Notes under the pieces: generated by a model
Told to the model about the DNA's origin: nothing
The model's database searches: none
The model's input: the letters and a program-made list of their open reading frames with translations, nothing else
Translations under genes and position numbers: made by a program
Shown: positions 27,048 through 34,879 of the stretch, one piece after another
How the letters are laid out: each line of letters begins with the position of its first letter
Position numbering within the stretch: the stretch's first letter is position 1
DNA from: Gammaproteobacteria bacterium
GTDB taxonomy: Bacteria > Pseudomonadota > Gammaproteobacteria > JACKNK01
NCBI GenBank assembly: GCA_024234955.1
Contig: JACKNK010000001.1
Coordinates: forward strand, 310,001 to 374,000
DNA: 64,000 bases
Direction: 5' to 3'

Positions 27048-29783
27048 CTACGGGAGCGCGGGTGTGTGGAGGGGATAGATGGCGATTGCCTCGGCGGTTC
27101 GATTGGCGATCGGATCCTTGCCGCGTGCGAGGCTCACGGCGCGTTCGACGGCCTGGTCGTCCGGTTTGTATCGGGCGTGCAGCGCACGATGCGCGTCGGC
27201 ACGCGCCTCATCACCTCGTTGGGCATAGAGTTTGGCAAGGTTGTAATGCGCGCTTAGGTCTTCCGGGTCGATCTTCAAGGCCGCCAGAAATTGCGCCTCG
27301 GCGCGATCGAGCAGGTCCTCGCGTTGGGCCTTTCGCGCCTCGCCGCGTTCCCGGCGCGCCAAGTCGAACAGGCTGCGGCCGAGCAGGTTGCGAACACGGG
27401 TGTCGACACCGAAATCGAAACCGCGCTCCCTGGCCTCGTTGAAGCGTGTTTCGGCAATCGCGGCCAGGGTCTCGGTGGCCCGTTCCAGATTGCCGAGCTG
27501 GCGATCGATGCGCGCGCTGAACCAGGCGCGCGTCCAGGCAGGCGCCGGATGATCGCCGCGTCCGGCTCGGATCAGGTCGTCGCTAGCCTGTTGCAATGCA
27601 CCTTCGCGGAAATGCACGCGTGCCAGATTGAGCGCGCCCGCACCGAATCCCAAGGCCTCGACCTGAGTGAAGGCCTGAGCCGCCTGACGCAGTTCGCCTT
27701 TGTTTGCGCCTTCGTCCCGGGTGTTGCGCAGCAAGCCGATGCCGTAATCGTTCCAACGTTGCCAAAGGGGAATGTCGCGCTGCTGGTCCGTCACCACGAT
27801 ACCTTGCACCGGCAGGGTTATCCGGTCCCGCGCAAGCGTGATGACCGGCAGGTCGTTGCCGAGGAAGGATGTACCTTGGACATGTTTCAGAAAGGCGCTG
27901 GTGAACTTGCGGTATTGCAAGGCCGCATCAATGGTGATGGGCTGGGCGGCATGGGCGGGGACGTCGAACTGGTAATGGACGACGGACGCCGCACCGGGGG
28001 GGATCTGGTGATCGTAGAGGGCGACAAAGATGTCCTGCGCGTTGCGTCGGTCGATCCGGTTACCGTCGCGATCGAGCAACCAGGCGTTCAGAAAATACGC
28101 GTCCGGGTCCACCTCTTTCGAGCCGTTCAGCGCACCGCTTCGGGCAATCACTCGGTCTCCCATGCGCACGGTGATCTCGAGCCAGAGTTCGTTGGAATCG
28201 GCGGTGCCCTGGGTCAGATGATGGCCAAGCTTGAGAGTCCGGATCACGGTGTCAAGCAGATAGCGTTTTCCCGGTTCCAGGCTCGGAAGCGTGGGACGCA
28301 GCGGGGCGATCAAGGCGCCATCGAGGCGGCCGTCCCGACGCAATGCGAACAGATCGAGACGTACCGCGTCCTTCAGGAACGCCGAGCGTTCGTCCAACCC
28401 CAGCGTGGGTTCACCACGCAGCGCGGCGACGCCGGTATTGGCGGCGGCAAAGCTGTGCTTGTGAATACTCAGGACACCGGTGCCGGTGATGTCGCGGGCA
28501 GCCGGATCGTCCGACGGAACGACGGGCATGTGACAGGCGGCGCAGTTTTCGACGGCCTTGGGTGGGTAGTAGAAACTGTCGATGCGGTGTCCGGACACCC
28601 CGCTGAACAGGAAACTGTCGTAATGGTCCTGCCCGCGCAGCCATTTGTAGTGGTTGAATGCCTGCGGTAGATGCACCTTGTGACAGGCCGAGCAGAACTC
28701 GGCGGTCTTGTGCACCGGCTTGAGCAGGGTGGCTTTGTGAAATGCCGGTTTGGCCTTGATCAGTTGACGATTGATGGCCTTGAGTACGGGACTTTCACTA
28801 TGCGCGAACGGGTATCGGGGTGGATCGACGATGCTGTAATCGCCGTTGCCAAGCGGGCTGTCCACGCGCTGAATGGCATGACAGCCCAGGCAGGTGATGC
28901 CGGCCTGCGCGGAGGCGGAATCGCCGTCGAAATTCGGATCGTCGAAGGCGCCGGAAAACAGGGGGACAAGGTCATGACAGGCCGCACAGAGCCGGGTGGC
29001 CTGAACACTGCCATCCCGTTTCAGCATGACTTTGCGGGTGTCCTCGATACTGAATCGATAGGCGGGATTGTTGAACGAGCTGAAGCGATGCACGCTGAGT
29101 TTCGAGTGCGCCGCGATGTCGGCGTGACATTGCGCACACGCGTCATCCCCTATCAAGTGCTCGGCAGGGATGCGTTCGCCGCCGATTACCTTGGCAAGAC
29201 CCGGTTCAAACCGAGTCACCGGATGGTTGGTGCCTGCATGTAGAACGTGCTGAATGCCCCCGGCACTCAGCGTCACCGCAACCGTGAGCACACCCCAGCG
29301 AACGCCCTTGCGCCACTGCAGTGACGGCCCCGCGAGCCGATGCAGCACGAACAGCCATACCACCAAAAGCGGGGCGACCACATGCAGCCAATAAGCGACT
29401 GTGCGGATGTCCGGGTCGTTGACTTCCAGGAAGCCGAAACGGGTCAGAACCAGGCCCGACAGGACCACCACCCAGCCGCTGATGAACAGTCCGAGCCCGG
29501 CACGCACTGCGTCCTTGTTGGCCCGCTTCCAGGCGCGTCGCAAATGGGCGACGCCAAACCGGGTGAACGGGACGATCACCACCAGGCCCAGGCCGAGGTG
29601 GGCAAGGAACATCGATAGATAGAAGCCATCCTGAAGGGACTCGCCGCTTTGCCATTCGCGCAGGGTGATCGCGGCGAGATAAACCGCGTTCACGCTGAGC
29701 AGCGCGAACAGCAGGAGCAGGGCGATCAGCCAGGGCCGCATGGGCGTGCTGATAACGGGGATCCGTAAACGAGGTTCGGACAT
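27048..29783 (-). CDS. Membrane-anchored pentaheme c-type cytochrome with C-terminal TPR
   Basis: With ATG 29783 the protein has 911 residues. The first 220 hold about five transmembrane helices (for example WLIALLLLFALLSVNAVYLA and GLGLFISGWVVVLSGLVL). Five CxxCH heme sites follow: CAQCH, CAACH, CLGCH, CSACH and CAACH, encoded between about 29147 and 28530. The next part is a beta-rich domain, and the last 250 residues are TPR-like (LNLARVHFREGALQQASDD, LSAHYNLAKLYAQRGDEARA). It probably passes electrons between the membrane and periplasm. The combination is not one I can assign to a characterised enzyme. Confidence 0.85.
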   Translation of the reverse strand: MSEPRLRIPVISTPMRPWLIALLLLFALLSVNAVYLAAITLREWQSGESLQDGFYLSMFLAHLGLGLVVIVPFTRFGVAHLRRAWKRANKDAVRAGLGLFISGWVVVLSGLVLTRFGFLEVNDPDIRTVAYWLHVVAPLLVVWLFVLHRLAGPSLQWRKGVRWGVLTVAVTLSAGGIQHVLHAGTNHPVTRFEPGLAKVIGGERIPAEHLIGDDACAQCHADIAAHSKLSVHRFSSFNNPAYRFSIEDTRKVMLKRDGSVQATRLCAACHDLVPLFSGAFDDPNFDGDSASAQAGITCLGCHAIQRVDSPLGNGDYSIVDPPRYPFAHSESPVLKAINRQLIKAKPAFHKATLLKPVHKTAEFCSACHKVHLPQAFNHYKWLRGQDHYDSFLFSGVSGHRIDSFYYPPKAVENCAACHMPVVPSDDPAARDITGTGVLSIHKHSFAAANTGVAALRGEPTLGLDERSAFLKDAVRLDLFALRRDGRLDGALIAPLRPTLPSLEPGKRYLLDTVIRTLKLGHHLTQGTADSNELWLEITVRMGDRVIARSGALNGSKEVDPDAYFLNAWLLDRDGNRIDRRNAQDIFVALYDHQIPPGAASVVHYQFDVPAHAAQPITIDAALQYRKFTSAFLKHVQGTSFLGNDLPVITLARDRITLPVQGIVVTDQQRDIPLWQRWNDYGIGLLRNTRDEGANKGELRQAAQAFTQVEALGFGAGALNLARVHFREGALQQASDDLIRAGRGDHPAPAWTRAWFSARIDRQLGNLERATETLAAIAETRFNEARERGFDFGVDTRVRNLLGRSLFDLARRERGEARKAQREDLLDRAEAQFLAALKIDPEDLSAHYNLAKLYAQRGDEARADAHRALHARYKPDDQAVERAVSLARGKDPIANRTAEAIAIYPLHTPALP

Positions 29784-29879
29784 GTGGAACGGTTGCAAAG
29801 ACGGGAAAGCTGGGAGGATTTGAACGACGCAATCTTCGACCTGGGCGAAGATTTTAATCGTGCCGCTCCGCACCGATCA

Positions 29880-29893
29880 TTGATTTTGATCGC
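29880..29893. promoter_or_regulatory. Possible FNR/ANR-like site upstream of cytochrome operon
   Basis: TTGAT, TTTG, ATCGC matches the FNR consensus TTGAT-N4-ATCAA in 8 of 10 bases. It lies 97-110 bp upstream of the cytochrome start, a plausible distance. A single imperfect match can occur by chance, so the call is tentative. Confidence 0.3.
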
Positions 29894-29973
29894 GCTTTAC
29901 CTGCCTAAGATCAGGAGAATTGAGGTCATAAGCTGGATTTGGTGCAGCCACAGGCTATAAGCAGAGATTATTT

Positions 29974-29982
29974 TGGTATAAT
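29974..29982 (+). promoter_or_regulatory. Extended -10 promoter for the LysR gene
   Basis: TGGTATAAT gives a perfect -10 hexamer (29977-29982) with the TG of an extended -10 element. No convincing -35 is seen 17 bp upstream, as is usual for extended -10 promoters. It points to the LysR gene 67 bp downstream. This 266-bp intergenic region is shared with the divergent cytochrome operon. Confidence 0.6.
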
Positions 29983-30049
29983 CGCTCGCTTGTCGCCGTG
30001 GCTGTTTCGGTCAACGGCCTGGTTTTAACTCATCGATCAGGGTATCCCC

Positions 30050-30970
30050 ATGGCAGATCGTCGCTTACAGGTCTTCCACACCGTTGCGCGCTTGTTGAGC
30101 TTTACCAAAGCGGCAGAGACCCTGCACATGACGCAGCCGGCCGTCACGTTCCAGGTGCGCCAGCTCGAAGAATATTTCGATACCCGCCTGTTTGACCGCA
30201 CGCACAATCGCATCAGCCTGACCGACGCGGGGCAGGTGGTTTATCAATACGCGGATCGCATCTTCGATCTTTACAGTCAGATGGAAAATGCGGTCAAGGA
30301 AATGACCGGCGCGATCAGCGGGGCGCTGGTGATCGGCGCGAGCACCACCATCGCCGAATACATGCTTCCGGCGTTGCTGGGCGATTTCAAGGGGCGTTAC
30401 CCCGAGGTCACCATTCATCTGCGCGTATCCAATAGCGATGGCATCGTGCATATGGTGGAAAACAACGACATCGACCTGGGCGTGGTCGAATCCCCGGTCG
30501 CAAACAAGAATCTGGTCGTGGAAACCTGCCGGATCGATGAACTGGTCGTGATCGTGCCACCCAAACATCCACTGGCGACCCGTGAGCGCGTCCCGGCCGG
30601 CGAGATCGCCGAATATCCGTTCATCTGTCGTGAAGAAGGCTCGGGTACCCGCGAGGTGGTCACCGAATACTTCAAGGAGAATGAGATCTCCATGAACAAT
30701 GTCCAGGTCTGCATGGAGCTGGGCAGCCCGGAGGCGATAAAGGGCGCGGTCGAGGCCAGCATGGGTATCTCCATCGTGTCGCGCGCCACCATTGCCAAGG
30801 AACTGGAGCTCGGTCGTCTGGTCGCGCTTCCGGTCGATCCGCCGCTGGCGCGGCCTTTCTCGTTCGTGCACCAGAAGCAGAAGTTCCGGCAGCGTGCGAT
30901 GGACGAGTTGCTCGAATTCGCACGGGCCTATTGCGACAAGAACGTCGGCGATATGACGCCGGCGAATTGA
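30050..30970 (+). CDS. LysR-family transcriptional regulator
   Basis: A full-length LysR regulator (306 residues). The N-terminal winged HTH runs from RRLQVFHTVARLLSFTKAAE to LTDAGQVVYQY. The effector domain begins GALVIGASTTIAEYMLP and contains the CysB/CbbR-like pocket pattern CREEGSGTREVVTEYF. Similar proteins in sulfur-oxidising gammaproteobacteria are often annotated as CysB- or CbbR-like, but no cbb or cys target gene is adjacent. It is divergent from the cytochrome/UnbV/TPR cluster, which is therefore the best candidate target. Confidence 0.88.
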   Translation: MADRRLQVFHTVARLLSFTKAAETLHMTQPAVTFQVRQLEEYFDTRLFDRTHNRISLTDAGQVVYQYADRIFDLYSQMENAVKEMTGAISGALVIGASTTIAEYMLPALLGDFKGRYPEVTIHLRVSNSDGIVHMVENNDIDLGVVESPVANKNLVVETCRIDELVVIVPPKHPLATRERVPAGEIAEYPFICREEGSGTREVVTEYFKENEISMNNVQVCMELGSPEAIKGAVEASMGISIVSRATIAKELELGRLVALPVDPPLARPFSFVHQKQKFRQRAMDELLEFARAYCDKNVGDMTPAN

Positions 30971-30983
30971 TCAACACGGCACT

Positions 30984-31379
30984 GTGTTTCCAAATCCGGG
31001 GAATCTGCAGCGCGGCGATGCGGAAAGCCGCCGTCTGCTATCGATCTATAAATCGCTGAGCACGGCCGATCGCAAGACGCTGCTCGACTTCGCCGACTTC
31101 CTGGCCACCCGTGACCGCCCGGAGCAGGCCGCTGGGCATGCGGTGGCCGAACCGGCTCACGAGCCCCGTCCAGAGAAGGAAAGCGTGGTCCAGGCCATCA
31201 AGCGATTAAGCCGCATTTATCACATGGTCGATCGCGCCACGCTTCTCAACGAAACTTCGAGCCTGATGAGTCAGCATCTGATGCAGGGCAGGGCGGCCGT
31301 CGAAGTCATCGACGAGCTCGAAACCCTGTTTGAAAAACGCTATCACGCCCTGATCGGCAAGACCGTGGGTGAGGAATGA
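30984..31379 (+). CDS. Conserved hypothetical protein between LysR and AI-2E permease
   Basis: A 131-residue soluble protein from GTG 30984 with no recognised domain. The N-terminal part has LLSIYKSLSTADRKTLLDFA, then a Pro/Glu-rich stretch, then a helical C-terminus (VVQAIKRLSRIYHMVDRATL, AAVEVIDELETLFEKRYHAL). The helix pattern suggests a small dimeric regulator, but this is only a guess. It lies 13 bp after the LysR stop, and its stop abuts the permease start, so the three genes probably form one transcript. Confidence 0.75.
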   Translation: MFPNPGNLQRGDAESRRLLSIYKSLSTADRKTLLDFADFLATRDRPEQAAGHAVAEPAHEPRPEKESVVQAIKRLSRIYHMVDRATLLNETSSLMSQHLMQGRAAVEVIDELETLFEKRYHALIGKTVGEE

Positions 31380-31380
31380 C

Positions 31381-32442
31381 ATGACGCTTTTGCGCGACTG
31401 GTTCAGCCGCTACTTTTCCGACCCGCAGGTGATCATCCTCGCGGTGTTGCTGGTACTCGGTTTCGGCTTTGTGCTGTTGTTGGGCGATATGCTGGTCCCG
31501 GTCATTGCCGGACTGGTCATTGCCTACCTGCTCGACGGCCCGGTTTGCTGGCTTCGGCATCGGTTCATGCCGCGTTCCGTGGCGGTCTGGTTCGTATTCA
31601 TCGCGTTCATGGCCGGGGTCGTGGTGATTCTGATCGGTCTGTTGCCCGTGCTTTCGCGTCAGGTTCAGGGCCTGATTCAGGTGTTGCCGGTAGTGATTGC
31701 CAAGGGTCAGGAACTGCTGATGCGGCTGCCCGAGGCGTACCCGGCCGTGGTCACGCACGACCAGGTGCTGCAGATGATCAACAGCATTCGGGTCGAGATC
31801 ACCATGGCAGGGCAGGAATTTCTCTCCACCTCGCTGACCTCGGTGGTGAGCCTGTTCACCTTGGTCATCTATCTCGTTTTGCTGCCCTTGTTGATTTTTT
31901 TCTTTCTCAAGGACAAGGATTCGATCATTCAGTGGTTTGCGGATTACCTGCCTGAAAACCGACGGCTCGCCCAGGATGTATGGGTCGAGGTTGATGTTCA
32001 GATTGCGAACTACGTACGGGGAAAGTTCTGGGAAATAATGATCGTCTGGGCAGCCACTTATATCGCATTTGTCATAATGGACGTTAACTTTGCGATGCTG
32101 CTGGCAGCACTTGTTGGCATTTCGGTTGTGGTCCCGTACGTAGGGGCAACGGCAGTCACCGTGCCCGTGGCGCTGGTGGGCTTCTTCCAGTTCGGCTGGA
32201 CGCCCGAATTTGCCTGGGTAATGGCGGTTTACGGGATAATTCAGGCACTGGACGGCAACGTGCTGGTGCCGTTGCTGTTTTCGGAAGTCGTCAATCTGCA
32301 CCCGATTGCGATCATTGCCGCGATCCTGTTCTTTGGGGGCTTGTGGGGCTTCTGGGGCGTGTTTTTCGCGATCCCGCTGGCAACCCTGGTGCAGGCGGTG
32401 TTACGCGCCTGGCCACGCAAAGCCAGAACTGCAGCGGCCTAG
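31381..32442 (+). CDS. AI-2E family transporter / PerM-like permease
   Basis: The 353-residue polytopic membrane protein has about eight hydrophobic segments. The family features include VIAGLVIAYLLDGPV in the first part, LPLLIFFFLKDKD in the middle, and a C-terminal core ALVGISVVVPYVGATAVTVP and ALDGNVLVPLLFSEVVNLHP. The substrate of this family is unsettled despite the name. ATG 31381 is preferred to 31369 because GAGG lies 8 nt upstream. Its TAG stop is inside the hairpin at 32438-32478. Confidence 0.88.
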   Translation: MTLLRDWFSRYFSDPQVIILAVLLVLGFGFVLLLGDMLVPVIAGLVIAYLLDGPVCWLRHRFMPRSVAVWFVFIAFMAGVVVILIGLLPVLSRQVQGLIQVLPVVIAKGQELLMRLPEAYPAVVTHDQVLQMINSIRVEITMAGQEFLSTSLTSVVSLFTLVIYLVLLPLLIFFFLKDKDSIIQWFADYLPENRRLAQDVWVEVDVQIANYVRGKFWEIMIVWAATYIAFVIMDVNFAMLLAALVGISVVVPYVGATAVTVPVALVGFFQFGWTPEFAWVMAVYGIIQALDGNVLVPLLFSEVVNLHPIAIIAAILFFGGLWGFWGVFFAIPLATLVQAVLRAWPRKARTAAA

Positions 32443-32478
32443 GGAACCTCTGATCGAATCATTCAGAGGTTCCCTAGG
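32438..32478. terminator. Bidirectional terminator hairpin related to the 48-kb foldback repeat
   Basis: A perfect 16-bp inverted repeat (arms 32438-32453 and 32463-32478) with a 9-nt loop. It contains the stop codons of both converging genes (TAG at 32440-32442 and its counterpart at 32474-32476). Positions 32440-32464 are identical over 25 bp to the reverse complement of 48080-48104, the right end of the MITE-like element. A repeat-derived terminator is the likely reading. Confidence 0.8.
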
Positions 32479-33184
32479 TTTCGTCGTCGGGCAGGGAAAG
32501 CAACGGGGCGTAAACCCAGACCAACTCGCCGGTGCCGATGATGCCCGCGCGCAGCCATTCGCCTTTGTGCGTCAGGACCAGCAGCTTTGTGCCTTTGTCC
32601 AGGGTCACCACGATACTGTAATTGGTACCCGGGCCACTGCGCACATTGGCGCGGTCCGATTTGATCGTCGCGGCTTTGCCGAGTGCCTGCCATTTCCCTG
32701 ATTTGAGCAGTTTGCCGACCGCACCTTCTGCGGCATCCACGCCCCGTCCGGCCATATCGAGCAGGATGACCTTGGCGTCCTCCAGACCGGCCGCAGCCGC
32801 TTTGATCAGCCATTGCGATGCAACATCACGATCCTGCTTGACGCCATCTCCGTACATGTAGGCCATCGCGACGGCGAATTGCGCATCGGCGTGCCCGTGC
32901 TCTGCAGCGCGTTTCCACCAAGTGAGCGCTTGAGCCTCATCCATCGCCAGGCCATACCCGTTGGCGTACATCCAGCCCAGGCTGTATTGGGCTTCGCTAT
33001 AGCCTTGTTCGGCGAGCGGCTTCCAGAGGCAATAGGCATCGGCAAAGTTGCCGGCTTCCATCGAGGCGACACCGCGTTTGTACACATCCGCCGAACGCGG
33101 GGGCGGCGTCGCGGTGAGGGTGGCTTCGCTAAGGCACAACCCTAGAATGATTGGCAGCAGGGAGCGGCGGTTGAATGCGGGCAT
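32474..33184 (-). CDS. Sel1-repeat protein with bacterial SH3 domain
   Basis: The 236-residue exported protein has a signal peptide-like N-terminus (RSLLPIILGLCLSEATLTA). Three or more Sel1 repeats cover about residues 38-150 (YSEAQYSLGWMYANGYGLAM, HADAQFAVAMAYMYGDGVKQ). A C-terminal SH3b domain starts at about residue 178 (SDRANVRSGPGTNYSIV, WVYAPLLSL), a fold that often binds cell-wall glycan. The combination suggests an envelope protein-binding role. It converges on the permease gene through the shared hairpin. Confidence 0.85.
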   Translation of the reverse strand: MPAFNRRSLLPIILGLCLSEATLTATPPPRSADVYKRGVASMEAGNFADAYCLWKPLAEQGYSEAQYSLGWMYANGYGLAMDEAQALTWWKRAAEHGHADAQFAVAMAYMYGDGVKQDRDVASQWLIKAAAAGLEDAKVILLDMAGRGVDAAEGAVGKLLKSGKWQALGKAATIKSDRANVRSGPGTNYSIVVTLDKGTKLLVLTHKGEWLRAGIIGTGELVWVYAPLLSLPDDET

Positions 33185-33263
33185 CGTTTCGCGACGTTGT
33201 TGTTATGAATCTGCGGGCGAGACTGCGTTCGGATCATAACCGTGTTACCGGCTTACGACACCG

Positions 33264-33629
33264 TCAGTGTCGGTAACCGGAGGATGCATCCGTGCTACTG
33301 GCGGGAACAGGTAAACCTGCGATCCGGGATGCCTGGTTGACCGGCCCCCCGGGGAACAGTTGATAGAGATAACGTCGCCCGCCGCAGGGGGCGAATTTCT
33401 CACAGAGCAGATTGAGCAATTCCCGCGCATTGCGGGCGATGCCGTAGTCGCGGTAGTAGGCACGCAGGAAGGTCACCACTTCCCAATGCGCCGGATACAT
33501 CCAGAGATCCATCTCTGCGGCGGTCTGCAGGGCGATTTCCTCGCTCCAGGCATTCAGCGAATACAGATTGCCGTGGGGGTCGTCGATCGCCGCGTCAGGG
33601 TGGCTGATCAAGTGGAGAATGGCAGACAT
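33264..33629 (-). CDS. DsrC/TusE-family protein lacking both redox cysteines (RspA-like)
   Basis: The 121-residue protein has the DsrC fold signature: LNAWSEEIALQTAAEMDL, HWEVVTFLRAYYRDYGIARN and YLYQLFPGGPVNQASRIAGL. In DsrC the C-terminal arm carries two cysteines and in TusE one; here both positions are Ser (Ser101 and Ser112) in a shifted tail SSTDASSGYRH. Members without these cysteines have been called RspA and are thought to be regulatory. ATG 33629 has GGAG 8 nt upstream. No dsrAB or tus genes are adjacent. Confidence 0.85.
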   Translation of the reverse strand: MSAILHLISHPDAAIDDPHGNLYSLNAWSEEIALQTAAEMDLWMYPAHWEVVTFLRAYYRDYGIARNARELLNLLCEKFAPCGGRRYLYQLFPGGPVNQASRIAGLPVPASSTDASSGYRH

Positions 33630-33756
33630 GGTGGACACTCCCTAGCTGCTTACCTGGGCCAGTATAGAAGGCGCTACGCCACCTAACCGTCGCCGTGTGC
33701 GCCCGGTCTGTCCTGCTACTATGCGCTGGCGACCGTAATCATCGAGGGGGTTGTGC

Positions 33757-34080
33757 GTGCAATACGTGATTTCCGAACGGCCGGGCGCCGTGCTGTTGAG
33801 CCTGGCGGGTGAGATCGACCTGTCCAATTCGCCGCAAGCACGCAAGTTGATCCTTGCGCAGCTCGATTCCGGTCATGCCTTGGCGGTGGATCTGTCTGCG
33901 GTCAGCTATATCGACAGTTCGGGTATTGCGAGTCTTGTCGAGGGCTACCAGAAGGCCCGTTCCGAGAACTTGCGGTTTGCCTTGGTGGCGGTCTCCGACG
34001 CGACCATGAAAGTGTTGCAACTGGCGCGCCTGGATCAGGTTTTTCCGCTGGTTGCGTCGATGGATGAATTCAACGCTTAA
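33757..34080 (+). CDS. mlaB: STAS-domain protein, MlaB-like
   Basis: A 107-residue STAS domain with the expected phosphorylatable-serine loop SYIDSSGIASLV. Stand-alone STAS proteins are either anti-sigma antagonists or MlaB subunits of MCE transporters. The 3-prime end overlaps mlaE and the rest of an Mla operon follows, so MlaB is favoured. Start choice is uncertain: GTG 33757 sits behind GAGGGGG, while TTG 33751 would add two residues. Confidence 0.82.
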   Translation: MQYVISERPGAVLLSLAGEIDLSNSPQARKLILAQLDSGHALAVDLSAVSYIDSSGIASLVEGYQKARSENLRFALVAVSDATMKVLQLARLDQVFPLVASMDEFNA

Positions 34081-34879
34081 CCCCATGCGCGGCGTATACG
34101 GCCTGGAGCGACTGGGTCGGGCGACCGTGCGTGCCGTGGAGGAGATCGGCTACCTCGGTGCGTTACTGATCGAGAGCTTGTTCTGGCTGATTGTCGGCCC
34201 GTTTCGACGGCAACCGGTGCGGATTGCGGCGGTGTTTCAACAAATGACGCAGATCGGCGTCAATGCGGTACCGATCGCCCTGGTTCTGGCATTCGGAGTC
34301 GGCGTGATGTTGGCCATTCAAGGCATTCACACCATGAAGACCTTCGGCGCCGAATCAAAGGTCGTGATTGGCATTGCGCTGTCGGTGACCCGTGAATTTT
34401 CGTCCCTGATCGTTGGCATTCTGGTGGCGGGGCGGTCCGGGTCCGCCATGGCGGCTCGCATCGGGACCATGGTGGTGAATCAGGAGATCGACGCGTTAAG
34501 GGTGATCGGGATCAATCCGATCCGTTATCTGGTCGCACCGTCCCTGCTTGCCTTGTCGATCGTGTTGCCGGCGTTGACGGTCCTGGCCGACTTTGCGGCC
34601 CTGTTTGGTGGCGCGGTATATACCTCGATGGATGTCGGTATCAGTCTGGCGGCTTATGCGCAGGACACCGTTGAGGTGTTGAAGGTCAATGACGTGATGC
34701 AGGGGGTGAACAAGGCCTTCGTGTTTGCGATATTGATTGCCTTGATCGGCGCCGGAAACGGGTTTGTCGCCACCGGAGGCGCGGAGGGTGTGGGTCGGGT
34801 AACGACCCGCTCGGTGGTCATGTCGATTTCCGCGATCGTCATGGCCGACATGATGTTCACGTTCTTCCTGACGCGATGA
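34064..34879 (+). CDS. mlaE: MlaE-type phospholipid ABC transporter permease
   Basis: The permease of an MCE lipid transport system (271 residues). Several membrane segments and the MlaE core are clear: GVNAVPIALVLAFGVGVMLA, VTREFSSLIVGILVAGRSGS and AARIGTMVVNQEIDALRVIG. The start is uncertain: 34064 overlaps the STAS gene by 17 bp, and ATG 34085 is an alternative. The stop overlaps mlaF by 4 bp. The protein forms a complex with MlaF, MlaB and MlaD to move phospholipids between membranes. Confidence 0.92.
   Translation: MNSTLNPMRGVYGLERLGRATVRAVEEIGYLGALLIESLFWLIVGPFRRQPVRIAAVFQQMTQIGVNAVPIALVLAFGVGVMLAIQGIHTMKTFGAESKVVIGIALSVTREFSSLIVGILVAGRSGSAMAARIGTMVVNQEIDALRVIGINPIRYLVAPSLLALSIVLPALTVLADFAALFGGAVYTSMDVGISLAAYAQDTVEVLKVNDVMQGVNKAFVFAILIALIGAGNGFVATGGAEGVGRVTTRSVVMSISAIVMADMMFTFFLTR

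Noticed and set aside
26162..27442. 426-residue + strand open frame opposite the CRTAC1/cytochrome genes
   Set aside because: It is a high-GC antisense shadow of two convincing minus-strand genes, with no domain or ribosome site.
27291..28670. 459-residue + strand open frame opposite the multiheme cytochrome
   Set aside because: Antisense of the five heme motifs; no recognisable features of its own.
33757..34080. STAS protein as partner of the RsbW-like protein
   Set aside because: It is 11 kb away and overlaps mlaE, so MlaB fits better.
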